A stretch of DNA of 64,000 bases from Rhizobium sp. GN54 (GCF_021026345.1 NZ_JAJNCZ010000008.1:124001-188000), one strand, 5' to 3'; shown: positions 37,720 to 47,168, counted from the stretch's first letter. Made by a program: numbers and translations. Notes: generated by a model not told the origin, from the sequence alone.

Positions 37720-40700
37720 TCAGAACAGGAAGTCCGACTTGCTCAGGTCGGCGATCTTTACACCCTTGAGGATGACCACGTCGCCGTGGCCTCCGTCGAT
37801 CCACACGTCCTTGCCATGGACGTGCATGTGGTTCTGCTTGAGGTCGGAAAAGCCCTTGACTGATCGAAGGTCCGAGAGATCGAGTCTGTCCCGGTCGCTG
37901 CCGGAAGGGTCGAAATCCCGGATCGTGTCCCGGCCGTAGCCGCTCTTGAAGATAAAGGTATCGGGACCGGCAGCTCCCGTCAGCATGTCCTTGCCGGCGC
38001 GGCCGTCGAGGATGTCGTGGCCCTTGGTGCCCTTCAGCTTGTCGGCCTTGACTGTCCCCCGGAAGACGTCGGTGACGTCGGCGGCATCGAACTTGATGGT
38101 GTTCGGGCTGGGGTCGATGTTCCGGCCGCCGTTTGCCGTCTTGCCGTCGTCGATCACCTGGAACTTCAGCGCGGCGAAACTCTTGCCGAAATCATCCGCC
38201 CGGGGCGTGAATGCGAGCTTGCCGATATCCGCCACGCCGACCACCTGGCCGGCCTTGACCGCCTTGCCGGCGAGCGTCAGCTTGCCGGCAGGAAGGGATG
38301 CGATCTTGACGGCGTGGAACGCGTCGCCGTCAACCTTGTCGGAGAAGCCGAAATCGCCGAGCTTGAAGCCGTAGCGTTTGTCCTCGACGATCCTGATCGT
38401 CCTGCTGGCACCCGAAGGGGCATCGTTGACCTCGGCAATGTCGAAGCGGAGCCTGTTCGGCGTCGGGTCGATGTTCCTGCCGCCGTTGGCCGTGCCGCCG
38501 TTGTCGACGACCTGGAAGGTGAGGGACGCGGTGCCGCTCATGTTGGCGAGCGGCGTGTAGGCAAGTTTCGCGATATCCGTCGCGGCGACCGTCTGCCCCG
38601 CCTTCACTGCCTTTCCGGCGAGCGTCAGCGCGCCGGATGAGGGCAGGCCGGCAAACTTGACCGCCTGAAAGGCGTGGCCGTCGGCCCTGTCCGAGAAGCC
38701 GAAGTCGGCGGCTTTGAAAGCATGACGGCCGTCTTCCAGCAGGGCAATGTTCTTGTTCGTGCCGGACGGCGCGTCGTTGACGGGGGTGACCCGGAAGCTG
38801 ATCAAGTTCGGCGTCGGGTCGATGTTCCTGCCGCCGTTGGCCGTACCGCCATTGTCGATGACCTGGAAGGTGAAGGATGCCGTGCCGTTCATGTTGGCGA
38901 GCGGCGTGTAGACAAGCTTTGCGAGGTCTGCCGCGGCGACCGTCTGCCCCGCTTTCACCGTCTTGCCGTCGAGGGTCAGCGTGCCGGATGAGGGCATTCC
39001 GGCAAACTTGACCGCCTGCAAGGCGTGACCGTCCACCTTGTCCGAGAAGCCGAAATCGGCTGCCTTGAAGACGTGTCGACCGTCTTCCAGCAGGGCAATG
39101 CTCCTGTTCGTGCCGGATGGTGCGTCGTTCACGGCGAGGATGTCGAAGCGCACGGTCTTCGGTGCCGCATCGATCCCGCCGCTGTCGTCGATCACCTGAA
39201 ACGTGAAGCTGGCCGAACCGGTGGCGTTTTCCGGGGGGCTGTAGACGAGGGCGGACAACTGGCCGGCGTCGATTTTCTGGCCGGCCGCGACCGTATTCCC
39301 GTCGAGCAGAAGCGTACCGGCCGGAAGGCTCGTTACCTGGAGCATCGCGAAGGCGTCGCCATCGGCATCGTGGAAACCGAAATCGGCGGCCTGGAATTTG
39401 TGCGCACCGTCCTCGAGGATCGCGATCGTCCGGTTCTTGCCCGAGGGCGCATCACCCGTGGCGGCGACGTCGAAGGTGATGACGTTCGGCAGGGCGGCGA
39501 CGTTGCGCGATCCGCCGGCGCCCCCGGCGCCGCTGTCGATCACACGAAAGCCCAGGGCGGCATAGGCGGTTCCGTTGCCGTCGGGAGCGGGCCGATAGAC
39601 GAGGCCGGCGAGATCGGCCGCCTCGATGCGCATGCCGACGGTAACCGCCACTCCTTCGAGGTCGAGTGTTCCGCGATCCGGCAGGCTCGTGATCTCGATG
39701 GCCGTCAGATCGTCGTTGTTGGCGTCCAGAAGCGCGAAGTCGCCGCTGCCAAATCGATAGGCGCCATCCTCGGTGAGGGCCACGGTCCGGTCCACGCCCT
39801 CAGGCGCGTCACTTGCATAGTTCACCTCGATGTGGTGGACGGTGGTGACGCCACCCTCGCTCGCATGGACGGTGACGAAGAAATCTCCGCCTGCCACCGC
39901 TGTGATGGTGGCGGGCTGGTGTTCGACGATGCCGGGGCGGCTGTCGATCTCGAATATCCCTCCATCGAGGGTCCCATCGGCATTGATGCGCAGGCCCGCG
40001 AGCACCGGCGGTTCCCCGTCTGCGCCCCGCTGCGTCCATGTCGCGACGAAGTCGCCATCCGACATTTGCGCCAGCGCGAGCGAACTGTAGATCGCCGACG
40101 AGGACATTTCGAACGTCACGGTGCCGGTCTCTTCCAGCGCCAGTGCATCAATGAAGACGATGCCGAGGCGGCCGTCGGAGATCCAGCCGGCGATCATTCC
40201 GCCGTCGGGTAGGGTCGCCATCGCCGGAGGCGCAGGCGTAACTGTGATCTCCGTCAACTCCTGATAGCGGAGTTCGGGGTCGAACCGCAGCCCGAGGATC
40301 GAATTGCTGCTGTAGCCGCCATACATGATTCCAATGAGGCTGAAGCCGCCTTCCGCGTCCGGGACGATGCAAGGCTCGTAGAAATAGTCGGGATAGATCG
40401 TCCGTTCGCCGGACGGTGCGCCCTGTGCGTCGTAGGCCTGCACGTTGAAGCCCCGCCAGTCCATCCACGCCACGACGCTCCCGCCGTCTGCGAGCGTTCC
40501 GACGGCCACAGTCTCGATATTGGCCCACTCTTCCCAGGCGAGGATCTCGGGTTCGTCGCCGATCGGTGCGCCGTTCGCGTCGAGAAACTGCCGGTGGAGG
40601 GTGGGGTTCATCAAGCCTTGCCAGACCAGAATGAAACCCGCTTCCGGGTCGTCCGAGCGCGGCACCAGCCAGAGCTGCATGACGCCAATGCCGGCGTCGA

Positions 40701-40869
40701 GCGTGAAGGTCTGGGCTTGCCCGTCGGCGGTGTAGCTGTGGATTGCGATGGTTGCGCCGTCGTCCGGATGGACGATGATGTAGCGTCCATGGCCGTCACC
40801 GGCCGTTGCCGCCCTCCTCGGCGGCACAGATTGATCGAGGTGTATTATCGTTCCGGTTGCATGGCTCAT
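37720..40869 (-). CDS. Large RTX-tailed protein with five cadherin-like repeats
   Basis: This is a 1049-residue protein without an N-terminal signal peptide. Residues 1-350 are beta-rich with repeated D-G-G-x-V-x-x-W motifs, propeller-like. Residues 354-934 hold five tandem repeats of about 117 residues, most starting NDAPSG and containing LEDG, FGF(S/H)D, LxLxGKxVKAGQ and FQVID. Residues 940-975 carry RTX nonapeptides (GTKGHDILDGRAGKDMLTG), and the C-terminus is DFLF, typical of type I secretion substrates. It is probably exported to the surface and binds calcium. AGGGGA precedes the ATG. No type I exporter gene is in the window. Confidence 0.88.
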   Translation of the reverse strand: MSHATGTIIHLDQSVPPRRAATAGDGHGRYIIVHPDDGATIAIHSYTADGQAQTFTLDAGIGVMQLWLVPRSDDPEAGFILVWQGLMNPTLHRQFLDANGAPIGDEPEILAWEEWANIETVAVGTLADGGSVVAWMDWRGFNVQAYDAQGAPSGERTIYPDYFYEPCIVPDAEGGFSLIGIMYGGYSSNSILGLRFDPELRYQELTEITVTPAPPAMATLPDGGMIAGWISDGRLGIVFIDALALEETGTVTFEMSSSAIYSSLALAQMSDGDFVATWTQRGADGEPPVLAGLRINADGTLDGGIFEIDSRPGIVEHQPATITAVAGGDFFVTVHASEGGVTTVHHIEVNYASDAPEGVDRTVALTEDGAYRFGSGDFALLDANNDDLTAIEITSLPDRGTLDLEGVAVTVGMRIEAADLAGLVYRPAPDGNGTAYAALGFRVIDSGAGGAGGSRNVAALPNVITFDVAATGDAPSGKNRTIAILEDGAHKFQAADFGFHDADGDAFAMLQVTSLPAGTLLLDGNTVAAGQKIDAGQLSALVYSPPENATGSASFTFQVIDDSGGIDAAPKTVRFDILAVNDAPSGTNRSIALLEDGRHVFKAADFGFSDKVDGHALQAVKFAGMPSSGTLTLDGKTVKAGQTVAAADLAKLVYTPLANMNGTASFTFQVIDNGGTANGGRNIDPTPNLISFRVTPVNDAPSGTNKNIALLEDGRHAFKAADFGFSDRADGHAFQAVKFAGLPSSGALTLAGKAVKAGQTVAATDIAKLAYTPLANMSGTASLTFQVVDNGGTANGGRNIDPTPNRLRFDIAEVNDAPSGASRTIRIVEDKRYGFKLGDFGFSDKVDGDAFHAVKIASLPAGKLTLAGKAVKAGQVVGVADIGKLAFTPRADDFGKSFAALKFQVIDDGKTANGGRNIDPSPNTIKFDAADVTDVFRGTVKADKLKGTKGHDILDGRAGKDMLTGAAGPDTFIFKSGYGRDTIRDFDPSGSDRDRLDLSDLRSVKGFSDLKQNHMHVHGKDVWIDGGHGDVVILKGVKIADLSKSDFLF
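38068..39810 (-). repeat. Coding tandem repeats (five units) in the large RTX protein
   Basis: Five units of about 325-360 bp encode residues 354-473, 474-581, 582-698, 699-815 and 816-934. Units 3 and 4 are nearly identical in protein sequence, sharing the end GGRNIDPTPN and the start GTN-x-x-IALLEDGRH. This points to recent duplication. It is a coding repeat, not a CRISPR array. Confidence 0.9.
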
Positions 40870-41181
40870 GGCTCAATCCCCTATGAGGGGCGAGTTGCAG
40901 CCATGCGAAATCCCCCGCGCCTGCCTGACGGCATGCGCGTTCGGCCGTTCGCCTCACTGATGGCCTTGTACTCTCGTCCCCGGCCGGCAAACTAGGCCAC
41001 AATTCAACGTTGCGCAATCGGGGCGCGCAATTTTTATGCTTGCAAGTTGCAAAAATGGCTGTCCCGGCTGATTCGCAGCCGGGGCCGGCAGCCGTCGTTC
41101 ATCGACCGCGTCGTGTTCGGCGCGCGCCGGCAGGGGGCTTCGGGATTTGCGGAGATGACCGGCTTCGGGCGCCGATGGCCG
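40870..41181 (+). other. Intergenic region between prs and the large RTX gene
   Basis: These 312 bp contain no supported gene. Around 41010-41060 there is an AT-richer patch with paired TTGCAA/TTGCGC words that may include the promoter of the leftward RTX gene. No hairpin terminator for prs was recognised. Confidence 0.5.
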
Positions 41182-42114
41182 TCAATCGAACAGGCTGGAT
41201 ACGGATTCTTCGGCGGCGGTGCGGTTGATCGCTTCGCCCAGCAGGCCGGCGGTCGTGATCACGCGGATGTTGTGCGCCGACTGGACGGCCGTCGTCGGCT
41301 GGATCGAGTCGGTGATCACCAATTCCTTCAGCTTCGACGAGGTGACGCGAGCCACGGCGCCGCCGGAAAGAACGCCGTGGGTGATGTAGGCAGTGACGCT
41401 GGTGGCGCCGTTCTTCAAGAGCGCCTCGGCGGCGTTGCAGAGCGTTCCGCCGGAATCGACGATGTCGTCGATCAGCAGGCAATCCTTGCCGGCCACTTCA
41501 CCGATGACGTTCATGACCTCGGATTCGCCCGGCCTGTCGCGGCGCTTGTCGACGATGGCCAGCAGACAGTCCAGCCGCTTGGCGAGCGCGCGGGCGCGCA
41601 CCACGCCGCCGACGTCGGGCGAGACGACCATGACGTTCTTCAGGTCGTAGTTTTCCTTCACGTCGCGGGCCAGGATCGGGATGGCGTAGAGGTTGTCGGT
41701 CGGGATGTCGAAGAAGCCCTGAATCTGGCCGGCATGCAGGTCCAGCGTCAGGACGCGGTCGGCGCCGGCATGGGTGATCAGGTTGGCGACGAGCTTGGCG
41801 GAGATCGGCGTGCGCGGGCCGGGTTTGCGGTCCTGGCGGGCATAGCCGAAATAGGGAAGGACTGCGGTGATGCGGCGGGCGGAGGAGCGCCGCATCGCAT
41901 CGATCATGATCAGGAGTTCCATCAGGTGGTCGTTCGTCGGAAACGAGGTCGACTGGACGACGAAGACGTCCTCGCCGCGCACGTTCTCCTGGATTTCGAC
42001 GAAGATCTCCTGGTCTGCGAAGCGGCGCACGCTGGCGCGGCCTAGGGGGACATTGAGATAGTTGCAGATCGCTTCGGCCAGCAGCCGGTTCGAGTTGCCC
42101 GCGAAAACCTTCAT
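41182..42114 (-). CDS. prs: Ribose-phosphate pyrophosphokinase
   Basis: This is a 310-residue class I PRPP synthase. The N-terminal domain has [14 protein letters not shown] and the ATP-binding [39 protein letters not shown] is the catalytic flexible-loop area, and the PRPP loop is [13 protein letters not shown] near residue 215. It makes PRPP for nucleotide, histidine and tryptophan synthesis. It is a core gene in an otherwise accessory stretch, and is divergent from the second RTX gene across a 539-bp gap. Confidence 0.98.
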   Translation of the reverse strand: MKVFAGNSNRLLAEAICNYLNVPLGRASVRRFADQEIFVEIQENVRGEDVFVVQSTSFPTNDHLMELLIMIDAMRRSSARRITAVLPYFGYARQDRKPGPRTPISAKLVANLITHAGADRVLTLDLHAGQIQGFFDIPTDNLYAIPILARDVKENYDLKNVMVVSPDVGGVVRARALAKRLDCLLAIVDKRRDRPGESEVMNVIGEVAGKDCLLIDDIVDSGGTLCNAAEALLKNGATSVTAYITHGVLSGGAVARVTSSKLKELVITDSIQPTTAVQSAHNIRVITTAGLLGEAINRTAAEESVSSLFD

Positions 42115-42653
42115 CTATGGTCCGCCTGTCTGATGGCCTAGGAGAATGCTGATGGGCTGCCTTTTAGCGTTCCCCGGCGTGAATGCAAGTCCCGTGCCGA
42201 TGGGATTTCCGCACTTTCCCTCGCCGAATGCGCGCGAGGGTGGTCCTGGCGGCTCGCGCGCCCCGCCAGACGTGCAGACAGAAGGCGGCGTCCGCGCGGG
42301 GGCGTACCGGGTTTTGCGCAGGATGACGGCAACCGCCGGCACGAAGCGTCTATGTCCGCTCTCTCCCGCATCCGAAGCATGCAGGGTGTATTCCCCCATG
42401 CCGCGTCACGTCCGATTGCAGGTCGAAGAGGCGGTGCCCGTACCCGCGATGATCCGCAAGGCCCAGGGGTAAGTCTTTCGGGGGAATGTTTCGAAAGCCG
42501 CCTGCATGAATTTGTCTACGTGGACAAACGGCACATCCCAGAACACGATAGTCCATCCTGGAACATTCCTGAGTTGTTTTGCTGGTCCAAGCAACGTCAG
42601 TGCATGGCCATGACAATTCCTTGGAAGTACTTGCCGATTGGCGGGAGGCGAAG
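42115..42653 (+). other. Long intergenic region between prs and the second RTX gene
   Basis: No gene is supported in these 539 bp. The first 360 bp are GC-rich. From 42480 to 42640 the sequence turns AT-richer and includes a near-perfect palindrome at 42511-42528. It should contain the divergent promoters of prs and the RTX gene. Confidence 0.5.
42511..42528. promoter_or_regulatory. Palindrome upstream of the second RTX gene
   Basis: TTTGTCTACGTGGACAAA is an 18-bp palindrome with one mismatched pair next to its central ACGT. It lies 126 bp before the RTX start codon, a likely operator position. No regulator gene is adjacent. Confidence 0.45.
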
Positions 42654-44207
42654 ATGGCGAATGTAAATCTGGCCGCGTTCAAGTGGCTCGCACGCATCAA
42701 TCCCATCAACAGCACGATCGTCGGCACGCGATACGCCGACGTCCTCGCTGCGGCAGCCGAGCGGGACGCCGTCTTCGGGATGGACGGCAACGACGCGCTC
42801 AGCACCGGCTTCAACCGCACCGGGCTTGTCGGCGGCAAGGGCCATGACCGGCTCACCACGGACATTCTGGTCCTGGCGTCGTCCAGTGATCCCCTGGAAG
42901 GGCTCGCCATCCAGTACGGCGGTAAGGGCAGGGACAAGCTGGATTCGACGGTCACGCTGCAGAGCGACGGCCCGCCGGATTCGAGCCAGCAGTTCAGTGC
43001 GGAGAACCTTCTTTCCGGCGGCAGCGATGCCGACACGATCAAGGCCGTGGCCAATGTCGCCGCCACCATTTTCGGCAACGTCACCCTGAAGAACCATGTT
43101 CTCGGCGGAAGCGGCAACGACACGATCGACGTTCTGGCCGATGCGCGCGGCGCGATAAGGGACAATCTCGTCAAGAATTGCGTCGATGGCGGCAGCGGCA
43201 AGGACGAGATCACCGCCAGGGCCGAGACCGAGCACCACGCAATGGTCGCAACCGCGATCAACGTGCTCAAGGGCGGCTCCGGCGACGATATCCTGGACGC
43301 CTCGGCGATCGGGCGCGCGAACGGAACCGAGCTGGTGCGGAATTCGCTGAGCGGCGAGGAGGGCAACGACACCCTGCGCGCCTTCGGCTACACCAATTCG
43401 AACTCGTCGTCGCCGGTCGGCCTCAACGAGCTCTGGGGCGGCAGCGGCAACGACACGCTGGACGTCCGGCATGAAGACAACGGCAACTGGTTCGTCGACA
43501 TCACCAGCCGCCTCTATGGTGGGAGCGGAGGCGACGAGCTGAAGGCGGAGATGATTTCGACCTCGGTCGGGAGCACGGCTACGGCCTTGCAGCATCTCGA
43601 CGGCGGCGACGGCTGGGACATGCTGGAAGCCCGGATGAACGTGCATGCGCGCGGGGGCTCCGGCCTGTTCGACATCGCCAACGTGCTGAAGGGCGGAGAC
43701 GGCAACGATCGCCTCGAGGCCTATCTCGAAGTCTCTCTCGACAATGCGGCGGAGAACGCCAGCTCGCTTGCGCAGAGCCGCCTCGATGGCGGCGCGCGTG
43801 ACGACACGCTCATTGCTACCGTCGCTGCCGGGTCGGTCGGGGCGAGCATCCTGACGGGCGGCTCGGGCAACGACAGGCTCATCGTGCTCGGCGGGACCGG
43901 CAACGAACTCTACGGAGGGATCGGCAGGGACACGCTGACCAGCGGCGCCGGCAGCGATCACATGGACGGCGGCGCGGATGCCGACCGCTTCGTGTTCGCC
44001 CCGCAGAACGGCCACGACACGGTCGTGTTCGAAAAGGGCGCCGACAGGATCGACCTCAAGGGATATGCGGGAAGCGGGATCCATAGCTTCGTCGATCTCG
44101 ACATCGATCTCGTGGGCGACGACAGCGTCATCCGCTTCGACGCCGACAACGACATCACGGTTGCCGGCGTGGCGAATCTGGCCGCCGACGACTTCCTGTT
44201 CGCCTGA
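42654..44207 (+). CDS. RTX calcium-binding repeat protein
   Basis: This is a 517-residue protein with no signal peptide. Imperfect G-G-x-G-x-D nonapeptides occur from residue 40 to 445 (GMDGNDAL, VLGGSGNDTI, LKGGSGDDIL, LWGGSGNDTL, LTGGSGNDRL), separated by irregular inserts of 25-50 residues. The C-terminal block FVFAPQNGHDTVVFEKGADRIDL and the end DDFLFA match type I secretion substrates. The start at MANVNLA follows GGGAGGCGAAG. It is probably exported and surface-associated. The C-terminus resembles that of the large RTX protein, suggesting a shared exporter encoded elsewhere. Confidence 0.88.
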   Translation: MANVNLAAFKWLARINPINSTIVGTRYADVLAAAAERDAVFGMDGNDALSTGFNRTGLVGGKGHDRLTTDILVLASSSDPLEGLAIQYGGKGRDKLDSTVTLQSDGPPDSSQQFSAENLLSGGSDADTIKAVANVAATIFGNVTLKNHVLGGSGNDTIDVLADARGAIRDNLVKNCVDGGSGKDEITARAETEHHAMVATAINVLKGGSGDDILDASAIGRANGTELVRNSLSGEEGNDTLRAFGYTNSNSSSPVGLNELWGGSGNDTLDVRHEDNGNWFVDITSRLYGGSGGDELKAEMISTSVGSTATALQHLDGGDGWDMLEARMNVHARGGSGLFDIANVLKGGDGNDRLEAYLEVSLDNAAENASSLAQSRLDGGARDDTLIATVAAGSVGASILTGGSGNDRLIVLGGTGNELYGGIGRDTLTSGAGSDHMDGGADADRFVFAPQNGHDTVVFEKGADRIDLKGYAGSGIHSFVDLDIDLVGDDSVIRFDADNDITVAGVANLAADDFLFA

Positions 44208-44225
44208 TCCGCCGGGATAGCTCTG

Positions 44226-44250
44226 CGGCCGGCGACAGCCGGCCGTCTTC
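44226..44250 (+). terminator. Hairpin after the second RTX gene
   Basis: CGGCCGGC (44226-44233) and GCCGGCCG (44238-44245) pair around a GACA loop and are followed by TCTTC. The hairpin lies between the convergent RTX and lipoprotein genes. Confidence 0.6.
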
Positions 44251-44258
44251 GTGTCGCC

Positions 44259-45068
44259 TCAGCCGCCGCTCTGCTGCTTCCAGCTCATGTATTCCTGGAT
44301 CGTGCGGCTGGCGATCGCCTCCATCGTGCCGGCGGGCACGGCCGCCCAGGGATCCTTTGCCGTCGCCTGTACGCTGTCTTCGCCCTGGATGCGGTGCAGG
44401 CGCGCGCCGGAGCTGTCGAGCACGTCCCAGACATAGGTGACGGTGGTGCCGTTGCCGTTGGCCATGGCCGAGAAATAGCCCTTGAGGATATGCCGGCTGG
44501 AGTTGTCGGAAGAGCTCTTGATCGTCAGGCCGCGCGCCCGCGCCTGCGCGCCGAGCTGGCGCGAGAGCGGCGTCACCGCTTCCACCGGCGCGCCGATGAT
44601 CGGCAGGAAGCGGATGCTCTCGCCGGCGGCGGGGTTTGCGGCCGCCGTCTGGCTCTGCGGCGCGGCGGGCTGCTGCGCTTGTGTTGCGGCTTGCTGTGGC
44701 TGGGGTTCTGCGGGCTGGCGGGGCGGCTGGCCGGTCGCCGGCGCGGCGTTGCCGGGCGAGGGGTCGTCGATGACGGTGCCGCCTTCGCCGCTCGCCACCG
44801 GATTGGCATTGCCGTTCGAGAGGGCTGCTGCCTGCGATTCGAGGCTGTCGGACGAGGCCTGCTGAGGCGGCGCGCCCATCGCGCGCGCCTGCGCGTTGCC
44901 GACGGGGCGGCTGTCGGCGCTCATCTGGTCGAGGTCGCGCTGGGTCACCGGCGGCGACTGGGCGGCCGCGCCGCCCACGTCCATGGGGGGCGTCAGCGCA
45001 TCCGTGCTGTTGCAGCCTCCCAGGAAAAGAAGACCGATCAGGGCCAGCCGTTGCCTCAGTTCGCGCAT
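44259..45068 (-). CDS. Hypothetical lipoprotein with Gln/Pro-rich linker
   Basis: This is a 269-residue protein. A signal peptide ends in lipobox LGGC (Cys about 19). A low-complexity Pro/Gln/Ala linker covers residues 80-150, and a C-terminal domain (IRFLPIIGAPVEAVTPLSRQ ... GYFSAMANGNGTTVTYVWDV) is predicted to be alpha/beta. The C-terminal part resembles conserved rhizobial lipoproteins of unknown role. The linker suggests the domain stands off the outer membrane. Confidence 0.8.
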   Translation of the reverse strand: MRELRQRLALIGLLFLGGCNSTDALTPPMDVGGAAAQSPPVTQRDLDQMSADSRPVGNAQARAMGAPPQQASSDSLESQAAALSNGNANPVASGEGGTVIDDPSPGNAAPATGQPPRQPAEPQPQQAATQAQQPAAPQSQTAAANPAAGESIRFLPIIGAPVEAVTPLSRQLGAQARARGLTIKSSSDNSSRHILKGYFSAMANGNGTTVTYVWDVLDSSGARLHRIQGEDSVQATAKDPWAAVPAGTMEAIASRTIQEYMSWKQQSGG

Positions 45069-45185
45069 CCGTCTCACGTCCGCTGTCCGGAAAGTCGCAT
45101 CATCCCTCCATTCACGGGGGGATTTATGCGGTGCCGCGTCGCCGCGTGTCAATTCCCGGATTTTCCAGCGGGCCGGCCGGCGGGA

Positions 45186-46337
45186 TCAGACCTCGATGAA
45201 ATCCAGGCCGTAGCGCGACAATGCCTTCGGTTCGTCGGTCGTCGTCAGGTAGGTCTGGCCCAGCGTCATCGCGGTTCCGGTGTCGGAGTCCATAATGATC
45301 ATGTGGATGAACAGCGACATATCGGGGAGGATTTCCTGTGGATTGCCGATGTGGAACATCTGCTGCTCCATCCAGGAGGGCGAAAATCGCGCGCCGAGCG
45401 AATAGCCGCAGGCGTTCAGCCGGTGCCGCGCCAGGCCGCGCTCGTCCATGATCCGCGCGTGGGTGTCGAACACCGTGCCGAAGGTGTTGCCCGGCCGCAG
45501 GACCATCTCGATCGCCTGCATGGTCTCGCGGCAGGCGCTGTAGAGTTCGCGGTGGCGGTCGGTCGGGGTGCCGATGACGATGGTGCGCATCATTGCGGCG
45601 TGATAGTGCGCGCTGACGCCCGCCCATTCGAGCGTGAGCTGGTCCTGCGCATCCAGGCGGCGCCGGCCGGACTTGTAGCGGCAGAGGAGCGCGTCCTCGC
45701 CGGAGCCGATGATGAACTCGTTGGCCGGATAGTCGCCGCCGCCGGCCAGGACCGCCCCCTGCATGGCAGCGAGGATCGCCGCCTCGTCGCCGCCGGGGCC
45801 GATCAGCGGCAGGGCCGCGTCCAGCGCGTCGTCGGCAAGGGCTGCCGCCCGCTCGACATGGGTGATCTCGGCGGCGCTCTTGATCAGCCGCAGGCGGCCG
45901 ACGAGATGCGAGGCGTCGACGAGTTCGCCGAAGCTCTGGAGCTGGTTGTCGAGCAGCTTGGCGTTCTTGCCGGTCAGGCCGTGGGTGTCGTATTCGACGC
46001 CGATGCGGCAGCCGAGCAGGTCCATCTCCGACAGCAGGTTCTTCAGGTCCATCGCCGGATCGGCGTTCGCCCGGTCGACCCAGATCTCGATCTTCTCGAT
46101 CGTCGAGGTCCGGCGCGCCTGGCGCAGGTCCGCGGAGCGCGTCAGAAGCACCATCTCGCCGTCGGCCCGCACCACCAGCGTCTGGAAGAAGCAGTAGCCG
46201 AAGGTGTCGTAGCCGGTCAGCCAGTACATGCTCTCCTGGGCGAAGAGCAGCATGGCGTCGAGCTTCTCTTCGCGCATCTTCGACGTCAGCCGCCGCAGCC
46301 GGTTGGCATACTCCTCGGTTTCGAAATGAAGGGCCAT
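45186..46337 (-). CDS. M24-family pita-bread protein lacking the usual metal ligands
   Basis: This is a 383-residue protein with a creatinase N-terminal domain (1-150) and a pita-bread C-terminal domain. At the canonical metal sites the sequence reads TLEWAGVSAHYHAAMMRT rather than D...SDxTR, and the later H/E ligands are also replaced (GYSLGARFSPSW). Creatinase and ectoine-hydrolase (DoeA) type members are similarly metal-free, so a C-N hydrolase on a small compatible solute is more likely than a Xaa-Pro peptidase. It lies 48 bp downstream of pgeF in the same direction. Confidence 0.82.
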   Translation of the reverse strand: MALHFETEEYANRLRRLTSKMREEKLDAMLLFAQESMYWLTGYDTFGYCFFQTLVVRADGEMVLLTRSADLRQARRTSTIEKIEIWVDRANADPAMDLKNLLSEMDLLGCRIGVEYDTHGLTGKNAKLLDNQLQSFGELVDASHLVGRLRLIKSAAEITHVERAAALADDALDAALPLIGPGGDEAAILAAMQGAVLAGGGDYPANEFIIGSGEDALLCRYKSGRRRLDAQDQLTLEWAGVSAHYHAAMMRTIVIGTPTDRHRELYSACRETMQAIEMVLRPGNTFGTVFDTHARIMDERGLARHRLNACGYSLGARFSPSWMEQQMFHIGNPQEILPDMSLFIHMIIMDSDTGTAMTLGQTYLTTTDEPKALSRYGLDFIEV

Positions 46338-46385
46338 GCCTCGCTCCCTTGTTGCTTCTTGTCGGTGTCGTTTCTTGTCTGTTCG

Positions 46386-47168
46386 TCAGCCGCTGATCAT
46401 GATCGCCGAGATCTGGCGTCCGTAGTCCGGCTCCTTGCGGTGGACCGAACGGCGGTAGGAAAAGCAGTTCGCGTCCTGTGGATAGGTGCAGATGTCGAGG
46501 TTCTCTGCCTCGATGCCGGCCTCCGCCAGCCGCTTCAGGGTCAGCGCCGGCAGGTCGAACATGGCGTGGCCGGGCCGCTCCGACGGGGAGAAGAACGCGC
46601 CGTAGGACGGATCCGTTCCGACGAAGCGCTCGACGAATTCGGGGCCGACCTCGTAGTTGCGCCGGCTGATCGAGGGGCCGAGGCAGGCGACGATGTCCTT
46701 CCGAGCGGCGCCGAGCGTCTCCATGGCGGCAATGGTGTTTTCCAGAACGCCCGTCAGCGCGCCCTTCCAGCCGGCATGGGCGGCGCCGACGACGGCGGCC
46801 TTCGGATCGGCGAACAGGATCGGCCCGCAATCGGCGCTCAGCACGCCGAGCACGAGGCCCGGCGTGGCGGTGACGAGCGCATCGGCCTGCGGGCGCTGCC
46901 CGTCATAGCCGTCGTCGACGGTCGTGACGTCGGGGGAATGGACCTGGTGGACGGTCGCCAGGCGCCCGGGGTCGACGGCGAACCAGTTGCAGACGCGGGC
47001 GCGGTTCTCCACCACCCGGTCGCGCTCGTCGTTCGAGCCGAGGCCGACGTTGAGGCCGGCATAGATGCCTTCGGAGACGCCACCAGCGCGGGTGAAATAG
47101 CCGTGGCGGACGGCATTTCCGGCAGCGCGCGAAACCAGCGGGGACTGAACAGGGGAAAGCACGGGCAT
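46386..47168 (-). CDS. pgeF: Peptidoglycan editing factor PgeF (DUF152, laccase-like)
   Basis: This is a protein of about 260 residues. The three zinc-ligand motifs are HQVHSPDV, LSADCGPILFAD and AAHAGWKGALTGVL. PgeF removes wrongly inserted amino acids from muropeptide precursors, and earlier annotations call the family polyphenol oxidase. The ATG at 47168 follows AAAGG closely; the GTG two codons on has better spacing, so the start is uncertain by a few residues. It is the third gene of a lgt-midA-pgeF-M24 run. Confidence 0.92.
   Translation of the reverse strand: MPVLSPVQSPLVSRAAGNAVRHGYFTRAGGVSEGIYAGLNVGLGSNDERDRVVENRARVCNWFAVDPGRLATVHQVHSPDVTTVDDGYDGQRPQADALVTATPGLVLGVLSADCGPILFADPKAAVVGAAHAGWKGALTGVLENTIAAMETLGAARKDIVACLGPSISRRNYEVGPEFVERFVGTDPSYGAFFSPSERPGHAMFDLPALTLKRLAEAGIEAENLDICTYPQDANCFSYRRSVHRKEPDYGRQISAIMISG

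Noticed and set aside
38068-39810. Repeated DNA that could suggest a CRISPR or satellite
   Set aside because: The period is about 350 bp, matches protein repeats in one open frame, and has no short direct repeats with spacers.
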